In this document: piece after piece, positions 1 to 7,357 of the stretch
Layout of the letters: every line of letters starts with the position of its first letter
Position numbering within the stretch: the first letter of the stretch is position 1
NCBI RefSeq assembly: GCF_004323735.1
Contig: NZ_CP036455.1
Span: 4,955,101 to 5,019,100 of the forward strand
DNA from: Streptomonospora litoralis
GTDB lineage: Bacteria > Actinomycetota > Actinomycetes > Streptosporangiales > Streptosporangiaceae
Length of the DNA stretch: 64,000 nt
Direction: 5' to 3'
Position numbers and translations under genes: made by a program
The notes under the pieces: generated by a model
The model's input: only the letters and a program-made list of their open reading frames with translations
Told to the model about the DNA's origin: nothing
Database searches by the model: none

Positions 1-19
1 CCTTCTCCTCAAGCCCCAT
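1..19 (-). CDS. nuoB: NADH-quinone oxidoreductase subunit B, first codons only (partial)
   Basis: Only the first six codons lie in the window, reading MGLEEK from an ATG at position 19. This matches the usual actinobacterial NuoB N-terminus. A purine-rich ribosome binding site (AAAGGGGG) precedes it. It lies directly downstream of nuoA on the same strand, which is the standard nuo operon order. NuoB is the peripheral-arm complex I subunit that carries cluster N2, which hands electrons to menaquinone. The identification rests on those six residues plus context, and the rest of the gene is outside the window. Confidence 0.75.
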
Positions 20-94
20 CCGGCGAACCCCCTTTCTGAGTGGTCGGTTTGCCCTTGCTCGGTGTCTCGGCGCCGTGCGGGCGCGCCGCGGCAC

Positions 95-454
95 TCACTC
101 CCACTCCAGGCCGCCGCGCCGCCACTCGTAGGCGTAGGCGATGGACACGTTCACCAGGAACAGCACCATTGCGATCAGCCCGAAGACGCCCAGCTCGTCG
201 AAGTGGACCGCCCACGGGTAGAGGAAGATGATCTCGATGTCGAAGACGATGAACAGCATCGCCGTCAGGTAGTACTTGATCGTGAAGCGGCCGCCTCCGG
301 CGGGCTGGGGCGTGGGCTCGATGCCGCACTCGTAGTGCTGCAGCTTGGCCCGGTTGTAGCGCTTGGGCCCGGCGATGGAGCCGACGACCATCGAGACGCC
401 GACGAACGCGGCGCCGATGGCGGCGAGAACCAAGACGGGTGCGTACAGCTCCAT
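95..454 (-). CDS. nuoA: NADH-quinone oxidoreductase subunit A
   Basis: Small membrane subunit of respiratory complex I, which couples NADH oxidation and menaquinone reduction to ion pumping in the cytoplasmic membrane. The 119-residue product has the family length and three membrane segments (about residues 5-25, 60-81 and 90-109). It has the conserved loop YECGIEP with Cys43 in the quinone-site region, and the FDIE motif (71-74). It is the first gene of the nuo operon here, followed by nuoB 75 bases downstream. The gene upstream on the same strand, menJ, ends 150 bases away. That gap holds a Rex-like operator (534-553), so the operon probably has its own redox-controlled promoter. The assignment is secure. 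Confidence 0.97.
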   Translation of the reverse strand: MELYAPVLVLAAIGAAFVGVSMVVGSIAGPKRYNRAKLQHYECGIEPTPQPAGGGRFTIKYYLTAMLFIVFDIEIIFLYPWAVHFDELGVFGLIAMVLFLVNVSIAYAYEWRRGGLEWE

Positions 455-533
455 GGCTAGGCGTTCCCCTCAGTGCCGGTGCGGCGTGCGGGCGCCGCGG
501 TCCCGGGATGCGGGCGGGCGGCTGCACGCACGC

Positions 534-553
534 TTGTGAATACGTTCACGTAA
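534..553 (-). promoter_or_regulatory. Rex-type redox operator upstream of nuoA
   Basis: The left arm TTGTGAA (534-540) is followed by TACG and then TTCAC (545-549). Against the Rex consensus TGTGAAC-N3-TTCACA it matches 11 of 13 defined positions, deviating at the last base of each half. It lies about 80 bases upstream of the nuoA start. nuoA-N is a known Rex target in Streptomyces coelicolor, where Rex senses the NADH/NAD+ ratio. The site is seen in the sequence; its function is inferred. The rex gene itself is not in this window. Confidence 0.75.
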
Positions 554-604
554 CGGTGCGAGCGGCGGTGCGGCTGTGCGGTGTGCATGGTGCGGTCCTT
601 CGCC

Positions 605-1906
605 TCAGGCCGCGGGGGCCATCTTGGACAGGCCGTTGATCACGCGGTCCATGGCGTCCCCGCGGCTGGGCTCGGTCAGATTGGCGAGCATCTTCAGCGC
701 GAACCGCATCAGGGTCCGCTGCGGCAGGCCGTACTTGGTCGCGTACTTCATCAGCTCCGGGTTGCCGATCATCTTCACGAAGTAGCGGCCGAGCGTGTAG
801 TAACCGCCGTAGGTGTCGGCGAGGATGCGCGGATAGCTGAGCAGGGTGCGCTCTCGGGCCTGCTGGGTGGGGCGGGCCAGGGCCTGGGCGACGACGTCGG
901 CGGCGATGACGCCCGCCTCCATCGCGTAGGCGATACCTTCGCCGTTGAACGGGTTGATCATGCCGCCCGCGTCGCCCACCAGCATCAGGCCGCGGCTGTA
1001 GTGGGGCACGCGGTTGAAGCCCATCGGCAGCGCGGCGCCGCGGATCTTGCCCTGCTGGTTGTCCTCGGTGAAACCCCACTCGGCGGGCATGCTGGAGGTC
1101 CAGCGGCGCAGCAGCGAGCGGTAGTCGACGTCCTGGAAGGAGGCCGTGGAGTTGAGGATGCCCAGCCCCACGTTGCTGGTGCCGTCGCCGACGCCGAACA
1201 CCCAGCCGTAGCCGGGCAGCAGCACGTCGCGGCCCTCGTTCTTGTCCCACAGCTCCAGCCAGGACTCCAGGTAGTCGTCGTCGTGGCGGGGGCTGGTGAA
1301 GTAGGTGCGCACGGCTACGCCCATGGGGCGGTCGTCGCGCTTGCGGATGCCCATGGCCACCGACAGGCGCGAGGAGTTGCCGTCGGCGGCGATCACCAGG
1401 GGCGCGCGGTAGGTGACGGGCTCGCGGTCGGCGTCCTTGGCGGTGACGCCGACGATGCGGTTGCTGCGCTCGTCGATCACGGGCCCGGTGACGCTGGTCC
1501 GCTGCAGCAGCCGGGCGCCGGCGGCGACGGCGCGCTCGGCGAGGATCTGGTCGAAGTCCTCGCGGGTGCGCACGAGGCCGAAACCGGGGTACTCGGCGAG
1601 CTCGGGCCAGGGCAGTTCGATGCGCACGCCGCCGCCGATGATCCGCAGTCCGTGGTTGCGGACCCAGCCCTTGTCCTCCAGCGAGACGCCCATCGCGGTC
1701 AACTGCTTGACCGCGCGCGGCGTCAGGCCGTCGCCGCACACCTTCTCGCGCGGGAAGGAGGTCTTCTCCAGCAGAAGGACGTCGACTCCGGCCTGCGCGA
1801 GGTGGTAGGCGGCCGTGGATCCGGACGGCCCGGCTCCGACGACGATGACGTCGGCGTCGTCGGTTCGGCCCCGGGCGGACGAGGGGGCGGGTGCTGTCTC
1901 GCTCAC
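605..1906 (-). CDS. menJ: Geranylgeranyl reductase family FAD protein, probable menaquinone reductase MenJ
   Basis: FAD-dependent reductase of 433 residues. It has the N-terminal dinucleotide-binding motif GAGPSG (24-29), a CGDG motif near residue 62 and the second flavin motif GDAGG near residue 308 followed by NPFNGEGIAYA. In Mycobacterium tuberculosis the homologue MenJ saturates one isoprene unit of the menaquinone tail. The neighbours here, menG (menaquinone methyltransferase) upstream and nuo downstream, support that role over archaeal-type lipid reduction. I start at the GTG at 1906, which has AAGGA nine bases upstream; the longer frame to 2029 adds 41 atypical residues. A near-perfect Rex operator lies about 110 bases upstream of the start, so expression is probably tied to NADH/NAD+. 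The family call is firm and the exact substrate is inferred. Confidence 0.85.
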   Translation of the reverse strand: MSETAPAPSSARGRTDDADVIVVGAGPSGSTAAYHLAQAGVDVLLLEKTSFPREKVCGDGLTPRAVKQLTAMGVSLEDKGWVRNHGLRIIGGGVRIELPWPELAEYPGFGLVRTREDFDQILAERAVAAGARLLQRTSVTGPVIDERSNRIVGVTAKDADREPVTYRAPLVIAADGNSSRLSVAMGIRKRDDRPMGVAVRTYFTSPRHDDDYLESWLELWDKNEGRDVLLPGYGWVFGVGDGTSNVGLGILNSTASFQDVDYRSLLRRWTSSMPAEWGFTEDNQQGKIRGAALPMGFNRVPHYSRGLMLVGDAGGMINPFNGEGIAYAMEAGVIAADVVAQALARPTQQARERTLLSYPRILADTYGGYYTLGRYFVKMIGNPELMKYATKYGLPQRTLMRFALKMLANLTEPSRGDAMDRVINGLSKMAPAA

Positions 1907-2012
1907 GAGTTGGTCCTTGGCTTGCCTGGCGCGGTTGCGCCTCGGGGGTGCGCCGCAGGCGCTTGTGCGGCTGTTCAGTGGCTGGTCAGGAGTGTTATGT
2001 ACGGCTCGTACG

Positions 2013-2032
2013 CTTGTGAAGTCCTTCACAAG
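2013..2032 (-). promoter_or_regulatory. Near-perfect Rex operator upstream of menJ
   Basis: Perfect inverted repeat with 8-base arms CTTGTGAA (2013-2020) and TTCACAAG (2025-2032) around a GTCC spacer. It fits the Rex consensus TGTGAAC-N3-TTCACA at 12 of the 13 defined positions and is more symmetric than the nuoA site. On the minus strand a TTCACA within it lies 17 bases before a TAACAC, so the operator may overlap the -35 element of menJ. The operator match is seen; the promoter placement is inferred. Confidence 0.8.
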
Positions 2033-2180
2033 GGCTCGCTCCGCAGTCTAGACCTTTAGCGCCACTGGGGCGACCCCCAGGGGGCATTCATCTTTATTCG
2101 ACACTTTCGCCGACAAAACAGACACGAAAGAAAAGGAAGGCAAGCCTAAGCTTCATTCGCCATTCCGCCGCTGTGCCCGG

Positions 2181-2284
2181 CAGCTTCTCCCGATATCGTG
2201 AACTTATGGCCGCGGAATGCGCTTTCCCGCGGCCATAAGTTCACGATAGACGCCGGACGGACCGGCATACCGGGCATATGGGCG
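2181..2284 (-). repeat. Dispersed palindromic repeat, family A, copy 1
   Basis: The core is a perfect inverted repeat with 22-base arms (2194-2215 and 2227-2248) and an 11-base spacer; the arms begin TATCGTGAACTTATGG. The flanks also match copy 2 at 44792-44896, so the repeated unit is about 104 bases, not only the hairpin. It lies just after the menG stop codon and may serve as a transcription terminator or an RNA-stabilising hairpin. Frames through it give a short peptide (RELMA) in both copies, but the symmetry is at DNA level. Confidence 0.85.
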
Positions 2285-2304
2285 CCGGGTCGCCGTCGCA
2301 CGCG

Positions 2305-3015
2305 TCAGCTCCTGCGGTATCCCCGGTGGAGCGCGACGACGCCGAATGTCAGGTTGCGCCAGGTGACCGATTCCCAGCCCGCGGTGCGCAGCCGGGCGGC
2401 GAGTGCTCGCTGGTCGGGCCAGTCCATGATCGACTCGGACAGGTACTCGTAGGGTTCGGTCCGCGGGGTCACCAGTCGCGCGATCTTGGGCAGGGCCCCC
2501 ATCAGGTAGGTGCCGTAGACCCGGTCCAGCGCGCCGACGGGGAGGTGGCTGAACTCGCAGACGACCAGGCGCCCGCCCACCTTGGTCACCCGGTGCAGCT
2601 CGCGCAGCGCCCGATCGCAGTCGTTGGTGTTGCGCAGACCGAAGGAGATGGTGACGGCGTCGAACGTCTCGTCGGCGAAGGGCAGGGCGAGCGCGTCGCC
2701 GGCGGCGAAGGTGACTCCGCGGCGCGACGCGCCGCCGCGGCGGCGGGCACCCACCTGCAGCATGCCCTGGGAGAAGTCGCAGGCGACGACCCGCGCGCCC
2801 TTGCGGGTGAAGGACTCCGAGCTGGTGCCGGTTCCCGCGGCCAGGTCGAGCACCAGCTCGCCGCTGTAGGCGTCGACGGCCTGCACCGCGGCGCGCCGCC
2901 AATAGCGGTCCTGCCCGAGCGAGATGACGTCGTTGACCAGGTCGTAGCGGTCGGCGATGCCGTCGAACATGCTCGCGACATCGGAGGGCCGCTTGTCGAG
3001 CTCAGCGCGGGTCAT
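2305..3015 (-). CDS. menG: Demethylmenaquinone methyltransferase
   Basis: SAM-dependent C-methyltransferase for the last step of menaquinone synthesis (UbiE/MenG family), 236 residues. The N-terminal family signature [20 protein letters not shown] is at 13-32. Motif I ([10 protein letters not shown]) is at 55-64, and the family motif [20 protein letters not shown] lies mid-protein. It faces away from the divergent secreted-protein gene (start 3229). The 213-base gap contains an 8-base GTGATCAC palindrome of unknown meaning at 3102. Downstream are palindromic repeat A and then menJ, which acts on the same quinone. The assignment is secure. Confidence 0.96.
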   Translation of the reverse strand: MTRAELDKRPSDVASMFDGIADRYDLVNDVISLGQDRYWRRAAVQAVDAYSGELVLDLAAGTGTSSESFTRKGARVVACDFSQGMLQVGARRRGGASRRGVTFAAGDALALPFADETFDAVTISFGLRNTNDCDRALRELHRVTKVGGRLVVCEFSHLPVGALDRVYGTYLMGALPKIARLVTPRTEPYEYLSESIMDWPDQRALAARLRTAGWESVTWRNLTFGVVALHRGYRRS

Positions 3016-3228
3016 GCCCCCACCTTAGGGCCGCCGCCGAGCGGGCGGACACGCGACGGGCTTTTCGGCCGCGCATCATGAGCGACACGCGGTTACCCTT
3101 AGTGATCACACCGTTTCCCTTCGTGCCAGCGCCGTCGTGCGCCCGCCGTCGGCAGCGCTTCGGCGGGTATCCGCGCCCCGTCGCGGCGCCCGACCCCGCG
3201 AAACCGGAACCGCACCTGGAGGCCGCCC

Positions 3229-4563
3229 GTGACCATCCGACGCCGCACCGCACCGCACCGCACCGACCGCCGTCCCCGCAGCGGGGCCAGAACCGCGCTC
3301 ACGGCCGCCGTGGCGGCGCTCGCGCTGGCCGCACCCGCGGCCGTCGCATCCTCGCCCGCCTGGGCGGGCATGCGCCACAGCGGGGTCGTCGGCGAACGCC
3401 CCGTCGGCTGGACCCCCCACGTGCTCGACGGGCGGGTCAAGGCTGTGCTGCCCGTCGGCGACCTGGTGGTGGTCGCCGGGCGGTTCGACCGGGTGACCGG
3501 ACCCGACCGGCGCGGGAGCGTGGAGCGGCACAACGTCTTCGCCTTCGAGCGCGGCACCGGTGAGATCAGCAGGTTCTTCACGCCCGACGTCGACGGCACC
3601 GTCACCAGCCTGGTGCCCGGTCCGTACCGCGGCACCGTCTTCTTGGGCGGGCACTTCCGCCGGGTCGAGGGCGAGGACCGGCGCGGCGTCGCGCTGGTCT
3701 CCACCTTCGACGGCGAGACCGTGGAGTCCTTCGACGCGCGGGTAGCGGGCGGCTCGGTCTACCGGATCGACGCGCACGGCCGCGACCTGTACCTCGGCGG
3801 CACGTTCCGCTCCGTCGGCGGCGCCGACCGGCGGGGGCTGGCCCGTGTCGACGCCGCTACCGGACGGGTCGACCCGGGCTTCGACATCGGTATCTCCGAC
3901 GCCCGCCGCGGCAGTCTGCGGGTGCATGAGCTCGCGGCGGGACCCGACGGCGACCGCCTGGTGATCGCGGGCACCTTCACGCGGGTCGACGGCCGGCCCC
4001 GCTACCAGATCGCGATGGTCGACACCGCGGCGCGCCCGGCAGCGCTGGCGGAGTTCTCCACCGACTCCTACGCGGCGCCCTGCGACTACAGCCGCATGCA
4101 CACCTACATGCGCCAGATCGACTTCGCGCCCGACGGCTCCTACTTCACGGTCGTCACAGCGGGCGGGCCCAAGCTCAAGCCGGGCCTGTGCAAGACGGTC
4201 GCCCGGTGGGAGACCCGTGCGGGGGCCGATGCCGAGCCCACGTGGGTCAACTACACCGGGGGCGACTCGCTGTACTCCGTCGAGGCCACCGGGGCCGCGG
4301 TCTACGTCGGCGGCCACCAGCGGTGGATGGACAACCCCGAAGGCGACCACGCGGCCGGACCGGGTGCGGTGAAGCGCAGCGGCATCGCCGCCGTCGACCC
4401 CCGCACCGGGCGTGCCCTGGCATGGAATCCGGGGCGCAGGCCGCGGGGCCACGGCGTCGAGGCGCTGACGGCCACGCCCGAGGGCCTCTACATCGGCAGC
4501 GACACCACCGGCCTGGGGGGCACCTACCGGGGCCGGCTGGGCATGTTCCCGCTGAACGGCTGA
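3229..4563 (+). CDS. Secreted delta-60-repeat-like beta-propeller protein, function unknown
   Basis: 444-residue exported protein. An arginine-rich n-region, a hydrophobic stretch (23-40) and an AWA cleavage site (44-46) form a clear, possibly Tat-like, signal peptide. The mature part repeats a blade-like unit in which a hydrophobic strand is followed by GG or AG, a threonine or histidine, and F. Examples are VVVAGRFDRV, VFLGGHFRRV, LYLGGTFRSV and LVIAGTFTRV, then a more degenerate unit VYVGGHQRW. This is typical of delta-60 repeat propellers. The later blades contain two cysteines that could form a disulphide. No catalytic motif is visible. It is transcribed divergently from menG and ends at a hairpin shared with the converging DUF4229 gene. 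The exported location is confident; the role is unknown. Confidence 0.8.
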   Translation: MTIRRRTAPHRTDRRPRSGARTALTAAVAALALAAPAAVASSPAWAGMRHSGVVGERPVGWTPHVLDGRVKAVLPVGDLVVVAGRFDRVTGPDRRGSVERHNVFAFERGTGEISRFFTPDVDGTVTSLVPGPYRGTVFLGGHFRRVEGEDRRGVALVSTFDGETVESFDARVAGGSVYRIDAHGRDLYLGGTFRSVGGADRRGLARVDAATGRVDPGFDIGISDARRGSLRVHELAAGPDGDRLVIAGTFTRVDGRPRYQIAMVDTAARPAALAEFSTDSYAAPCDYSRMHTYMRQIDFAPDGSYFTVVTAGGPKLKPGLCKTVARWETRAGADAEPTWVNYTGGDSLYSVEATGAAVYVGGHQRWMDNPEGDHAAGPGAVKRSGIAAVDPRTGRALAWNPGRRPRGHGVEALTATPEGLYIGSDTTGLGGTYRGRLGMFPLNG

Positions 4564-4573
4564 GCGGCGAGCG

Positions 4574-4598
4574 GCTGGGCCCGGGGCGCGGGCCGAGC
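4574..4598. terminator. Hairpin between convergent genes
   Basis: GC-rich stem GGCCCG (4578-4583) paired with CGGGCC (4589-4594), extended by GCT/AGC across one mismatch. It starts ten bases after the stop of the secreted propeller gene and lies between two converging genes, so it could serve both. There is no U-tract, which is common in actinobacteria. Confidence 0.5.
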
Positions 4599-4642
4599 GT
4601 CCGGCGGCCCCTCCGGCGGGCGCTACCGGTGCGGCGGCGGAC

Positions 4643-5092
4643 TCAGCCCCTCGGCCGGGCGGTCCCGGGCCGGGAGTCGGCGCCCTCGCCGGTGCGGTCC
4701 CGACCATCGGGCGAGGCCGGGGATCCCTGCCCGGCGCCCTCGTCCGGCTGCGCGTCGGCGGATGGGCCGTCCGCGTGCGCGCCGCCGGACTCCGCCGGAT
4801 GTGCGGGGGACGGGTCCCCGCCCCGGCCGGCGGCGGCCTGCTGCGCCTGGTCCTCCTTGGCCGCGCCCGCCTCCAGGCGCGCCCCGATACCGCGGAGGCG
4901 GCTGATACGGTCGGCGATCCCGCTCGACACGGCGTCCCGCTGCCGCGACAGCAGCACGTAGCTCACCAGCCCGCTGACCAGCACCGCGATCGCAGCGGCG
5001 AGCAGTCCGCGGGCGCCGAGCAGGTAGAGGACACCGAAGGCAACGGCGAACAGCAGCAGTCGCGCCGCGGTATAAGCGAGGACGCTACGCAT
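4643..5092 (-). CDS. DUF4229 family small membrane protein
   Basis: 149-residue actinobacterial membrane protein. Two hydrophobic segments (about residues 6-22 and 26-45) are followed by the short DUF4229 cytoplasmic part (LLSRQRDAVSSGIADRISRL), then a long disordered tail rich in Gly, Ala, Asp and Pro. I start at the ATG giving MRSVLAYTAARL, which matches the usual family N-terminus; an upstream frame would add eight residues. Its function is unknown. In relatives such genes lie near menaquinone and respiratory genes, as here. It converges with the propeller gene and diverges from bldC. Confidence 0.8.
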   Translation of the reverse strand: MRSVLAYTAARLLLFAVAFGVLYLLGARGLLAAAIAVLVSGLVSYVLLSRQRDAVSSGIADRISRLRGIGARLEAGAAKEDQAQQAAAGRGGDPSPAHPAESGGAHADGPSADAQPDEGAGQGSPASPDGRDRTGEGADSRPGTARPRG

Positions 5093-5468
5093 GAAAACCG
5101 CCTCACAACGGATCATTCGGCAATAGATTGAGTCTGGGCGAGGCAGCCGAGGGCGCCGAGCACCCGCGCGGGCCGTGTGCGCGTGCCCGCGGCCCGGCTC
5201 ATTGCCAGGGTACGGGGCGGGGACCGGTGCCCCGCCGCACCCCCGGTGCGGTAGCCGCGCGGCCCCGGAAACGGTGCCGGGCGGATGATGGGACCTGTGG
5301 AATACGGCTATCCGAATTGAACATTACGTTCCGATCACATATCGCGGACTCGCCCCCAGTTCCTCTCTGTTTTTACGAAAACTAGGGAGGAAACGGACTA
5401 ACTCATGCACACTAGGGGATCAAACGCCCGCCTCCCCCCAAGTCGACTGGCGGGCCCGAAGGGGGATT
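5093..5468. other. Intergenic region upstream of bldC
   Basis: No gene seen. A GC-rich half next to the DUF4229 gene gives way to a distinctly AT-richer half (about 5300-5410) before bldC. The latter contains a candidate promoter (5317-5345) and a T-run followed by A-rich sequence (5371-5396). A long untranslated leader for bldC is likely. Confidence 0.5.
5317..5345 (+). promoter_or_regulatory. Candidate promoter for bldC
   Basis: TTGAAC (5317-5322) and TATCGC (5340-5345) are separated by 17 bases in the AT-richer part of the region. The -35 element is good; the -10 element lacks the final T. It would give a leader of more than 110 bases. This is a pattern match only. Confidence 0.35.
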
Positions 5469-5669
5469 GTGAAGGTGGAAAGAGGAAGCGAGCGCTTGCT
5501 GACCCCCGGAGAGGTGGCCTCCCTCTTCCGAGTCGACCCGAAGACCGTGACACGGTGGGCCGCATCCGGACGGATCAGCAGCATCCGCACCCCCGGCGGC
5601 CACCGCCGGTTCCGCGAGTCCGAAGTCCGCGCTCTGCTGCACGGAGAGCCGACCGAGTCCACACCCTGA
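5469..5669 (+). CDS. bldC: BldC, developmental MerR-like DNA-binding protein
   Basis: 66-residue protein consisting of one winged helix-turn-helix of the MerR/excisionase type. Its core (LLTPGEVASLFRVDPKTVTRWA, then IRTPGGHRRFRESEVRALL) is nearly identical to Streptomyces BldC. BldC binds direct repeats cooperatively and delays entry into sporulation, so a mycelial or sporulating life cycle is suggested. The start is GTG at 5469, with AAGGGGG just upstream. It is apparently monocistronic, with a long AT-richer upstream region. A second, more distant protein of this type is encoded at 10656-10856. Confidence 0.92.
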   Translation: MKVERGSERLLTPGEVASLFRVDPKTVTRWAASGRISSIRTPGGHRRFRESEVRALLHGEPTESTP

Positions 5670-5776
5670 CCGCTGTCCGCCCACTCGCCCATCACGTCGG
5701 AGCCCCCTCGGTGGCCCCCGCTCCCGTCAGCCACCGGGCTCCTTCGTTCGACTGCGCGCATCCGGATCATCCCGGA

Positions 5777-5782
5777 TAGGCT
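5777..5782 (+). promoter_or_regulatory. -10 element of a leaderless promoter
   Basis: TAGGCT ends exactly six bases before the ATG at 5789, the geometry of leaderless actinobacterial transcripts. A GGAG lies in the six-base gap, but it is too close to act as a normal ribosome binding site. Confidence 0.55.
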
Positions 5783-5788
5783 GGAGAC

Positions 5789-6139
5789 ATGGTGTGGCTC
5801 GCTGGCCTAATCACGCTGCTCACGATCGTGGTCTGGGTGTACGCGTTCTTCGACGCGCTCACCAGCCCCGCCGCGGAAGTGCGCAATCTGCCCAAGGTCC
5901 TCTGGCTGGTCGTCATCGTCCTGTTCACCCCGGTCGGCCCGCTGCTGTGGCTGTTCCTCGGCCGGCCCCGTGACGGCGACGTCCCCGAAGCGACGGCCTC
6001 CGACGCCCGGTCCGTCTCGGCGGAGGACTTGGACCCGTCCGACTTCCAGCAGGCGGCCGACCGCGATCGGCCCCTCGGCCCCGACGACGACCCGGAGTTC
6101 CTGCGCCGGCTGAACCGGCGCATCAACCCCGAGGAGTGA
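5789..6139 (+). CDS. PLD nuclease N-terminal domain (PLDc_N) membrane protein
   Basis: 116-residue protein with two hydrophobic helices (about residues 2-24 and 37-58). The connecting loop and the second helix carry the PLDc_N pattern LPKVLWLVVIVLFTPVGPLLWLFLGRP. The rest is an acidic, probably disordered cytoplasmic tail. PLDc_N is the membrane anchor found in front of cardiolipin-synthase-type domains; no catalytic HKD motif is present, so this is an anchor-only protein of unknown role. It is probably read from a leaderless mRNA (TAGGCT six bases upstream) and converges with ccsB at a hairpin. Confidence 0.85.
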   Translation: MVWLAGLITLLTIVVWVYAFFDALTSPAAEVRNLPKVLWLVVIVLFTPVGPLLWLFLGRPRDGDVPEATASDARSVSAEDLDPSDFQQAADRDRPLGPDDDPEFLRRLNRRINPEE

Positions 6140-6147
6140 CACGCGCC

Positions 6148-6176
6148 GCGCGACGCCCTGACCGGGCGCCGCGCGC
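6148..6176. terminator. Hairpin between PLDc_N gene and ccsB
   Basis: GCGCG-A-CGCCC (6148-6158) pairs with GGGCG and CGCGC (6164-6176) across a small asymmetric bulge. It starts nine bases after the PLDc_N gene stop, between convergent genes. Confidence 0.5.
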
Positions 6177-6241
6177 TCGTGGGTACGCCGGTGCGTCCGT
6201 CCGCGTCCGTGCGCCTCCGCACCGGCGCGGCGGCGGACCGC

Positions 6242-7354
6242 TCAGGCGTAGCTGTGCAGGCCGCTGAAGATGTAGTTGACCGCGAAGAAGTTGAAGAGCA
6301 GGCAGGCGAATCCCGCCAGCCCGATCCACGTGGCCTTGGAGCCCCGCCAGCCCGCCGTCGCGCGGGCGTGCAGGTAGGCGGCATAGACCACCCACGTGAT
6401 AAAGGACCACACCTCCTTGGGGTCCCACCCCCAGAACCGGCCCCAGGCCTCGTCCGCCCAGACGGCTCCCGCGATGATCGCGAACGTCCACAGCGGGAAC
6501 GCCAGCACGATGAAGCGGTGCGAGACGCGGTCCAGTAGCTCGGACGCGGGCAGCTTGGCCGCCACTCCCGCGACCCGCTCCCCCGCGGCGCGCTTGAGCT
6601 CGGCGCGGTTGGCGAGCAGGTAGGCGACCGCCGCGGCGCCGGCGACCATGAACCCGCCGGTGGCGATGATCGCCGCCGAGACGTGGATCGCGATCCAGTA
6701 GGAGTGCAGCGCGGGGATGACCGGACCGGCCTCGCTGTAGAGCCACCGGGCGGCGATGCCCAGCAGCAGCACCACCGGAACGAGCACGAACGTGCCCAGG
6801 AAACGCGCCTGGTAGCGCAGCGCGGCGAACAGGAATGCCGCGACGCTGCACAGGGCTATCGCTACGACGAACTCGAACATGTTCCCCCAGGGCCAGCGGT
6901 CCGCCGCCAAGCCCCGGGTGGTGATCTGCGCGGCGTTGAGCACGAAGCCCAGTGCGGTGACGAACACGGCGATCCGGCCCACCACATGCTGTGCGGCGCT
7001 GGGCTCGGGCTCCTCGCGGCGCACGCGCACCGCCAAGCCGTCGTCCGAATCACCGCCGGGCCCCTGGTCCGCGCCCTCGGCGTCCAAGTCCAGATCGGCC
7101 GTCGTGCCGGAGGCGGACGCGGCGGAGCCGCCGGCGGACGCCACGGTCGCGGCCGCGGCCGGGGCCTTCGCGGCGCCGGCCGCGCCGGGCATGAGGCGGT
7201 TGGCCCGCAGCCGCTGCCTGCGGCCGTAGGCGGCCTCGATCGCGAAGAGGAACAGCGCGATCGCGTACACCACGATCATCGCGATGATCAGGCCGTCACT
7301 GATCGAGGACATCCGGCCGTCCGAAACCGCCGTCGCGGCGAGCGTATGCACCAC
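6242..7354 (-). CDS. ccsB: Cytochrome c biogenesis protein CcsB (ResC), system II haem handling
   Basis: 370-residue polytopic membrane protein that works with ResB to export haem and attach it to apocytochromes c on the outer face of the membrane. The C-terminal half has the CcsA/CcsB hydrophobic helices and the tryptophan-rich haem loop WGRFWGWDPKEVWSF near residue 305. Conserved histidines are also present (for example near SYWIAIHVSAA). The N-terminal third has one helix (about 20-42) and a low-complexity linker rich in Ala and Gly, typical of actinobacterial CcsB. The GTG start at 7354 has GAAGGAG six bases upstream. It is the last gene of resA-ccdA-resB-ccsB, three bases after resB. Confidence 0.95.
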   Translation of the reverse strand: MVHTLAATAVSDGRMSSISDGLIIAMIVVYAIALFLFAIEAAYGRRQRLRANRLMPGAAGAAKAPAAAATVASAGGSAASASGTTADLDLDAEGADQGPGGDSDDGLAVRVRREEPEPSAAQHVVGRIAVFVTALGFVLNAAQITTRGLAADRWPWGNMFEFVVAIALCSVAAFLFAALRYQARFLGTFVLVPVVLLLGIAARWLYSEAGPVIPALHSYWIAIHVSAAIIATGGFMVAGAAAVAYLLANRAELKRAAGERVAGVAAKLPASELLDRVSHRFIVLAFPLWTFAIIAGAVWADEAWGRFWGWDPKEVWSFITWVVYAAYLHARATAGWRGSKATWIGLAGFACLLFNFFAVNYIFSGLHSYA

Positions 7355-7357
7355 CGG

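Larger units (their letters stand above)
1907..2304. other. Intergenic region between menJ and menG
   Basis: No credible gene. It contains the Rex operator (2013-2032), a GTCTAGAC palindrome just beyond it, an A-rich stretch near 2117-2137 unlike the rest of the window, and the 104-base palindromic repeat (2181-2284). The repeat begins 21 bases after the menG stop and may act as its transcript end. Confidence 0.7.

Noticed and set aside
2136-2154. Iron-box-like (IdeR/DmdR) sequence upstream of menJ
   Set aside because: Only about 12 of 19 positions fit the consensus and the outer arms are wrong; genuine boxes are usually much closer.
3102-3109. GTGATCAC palindrome between menG and the secreted propeller gene
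   Set aside because: Eight bases only, with no partner site and no known regulator assigned; likely to occur by chance.
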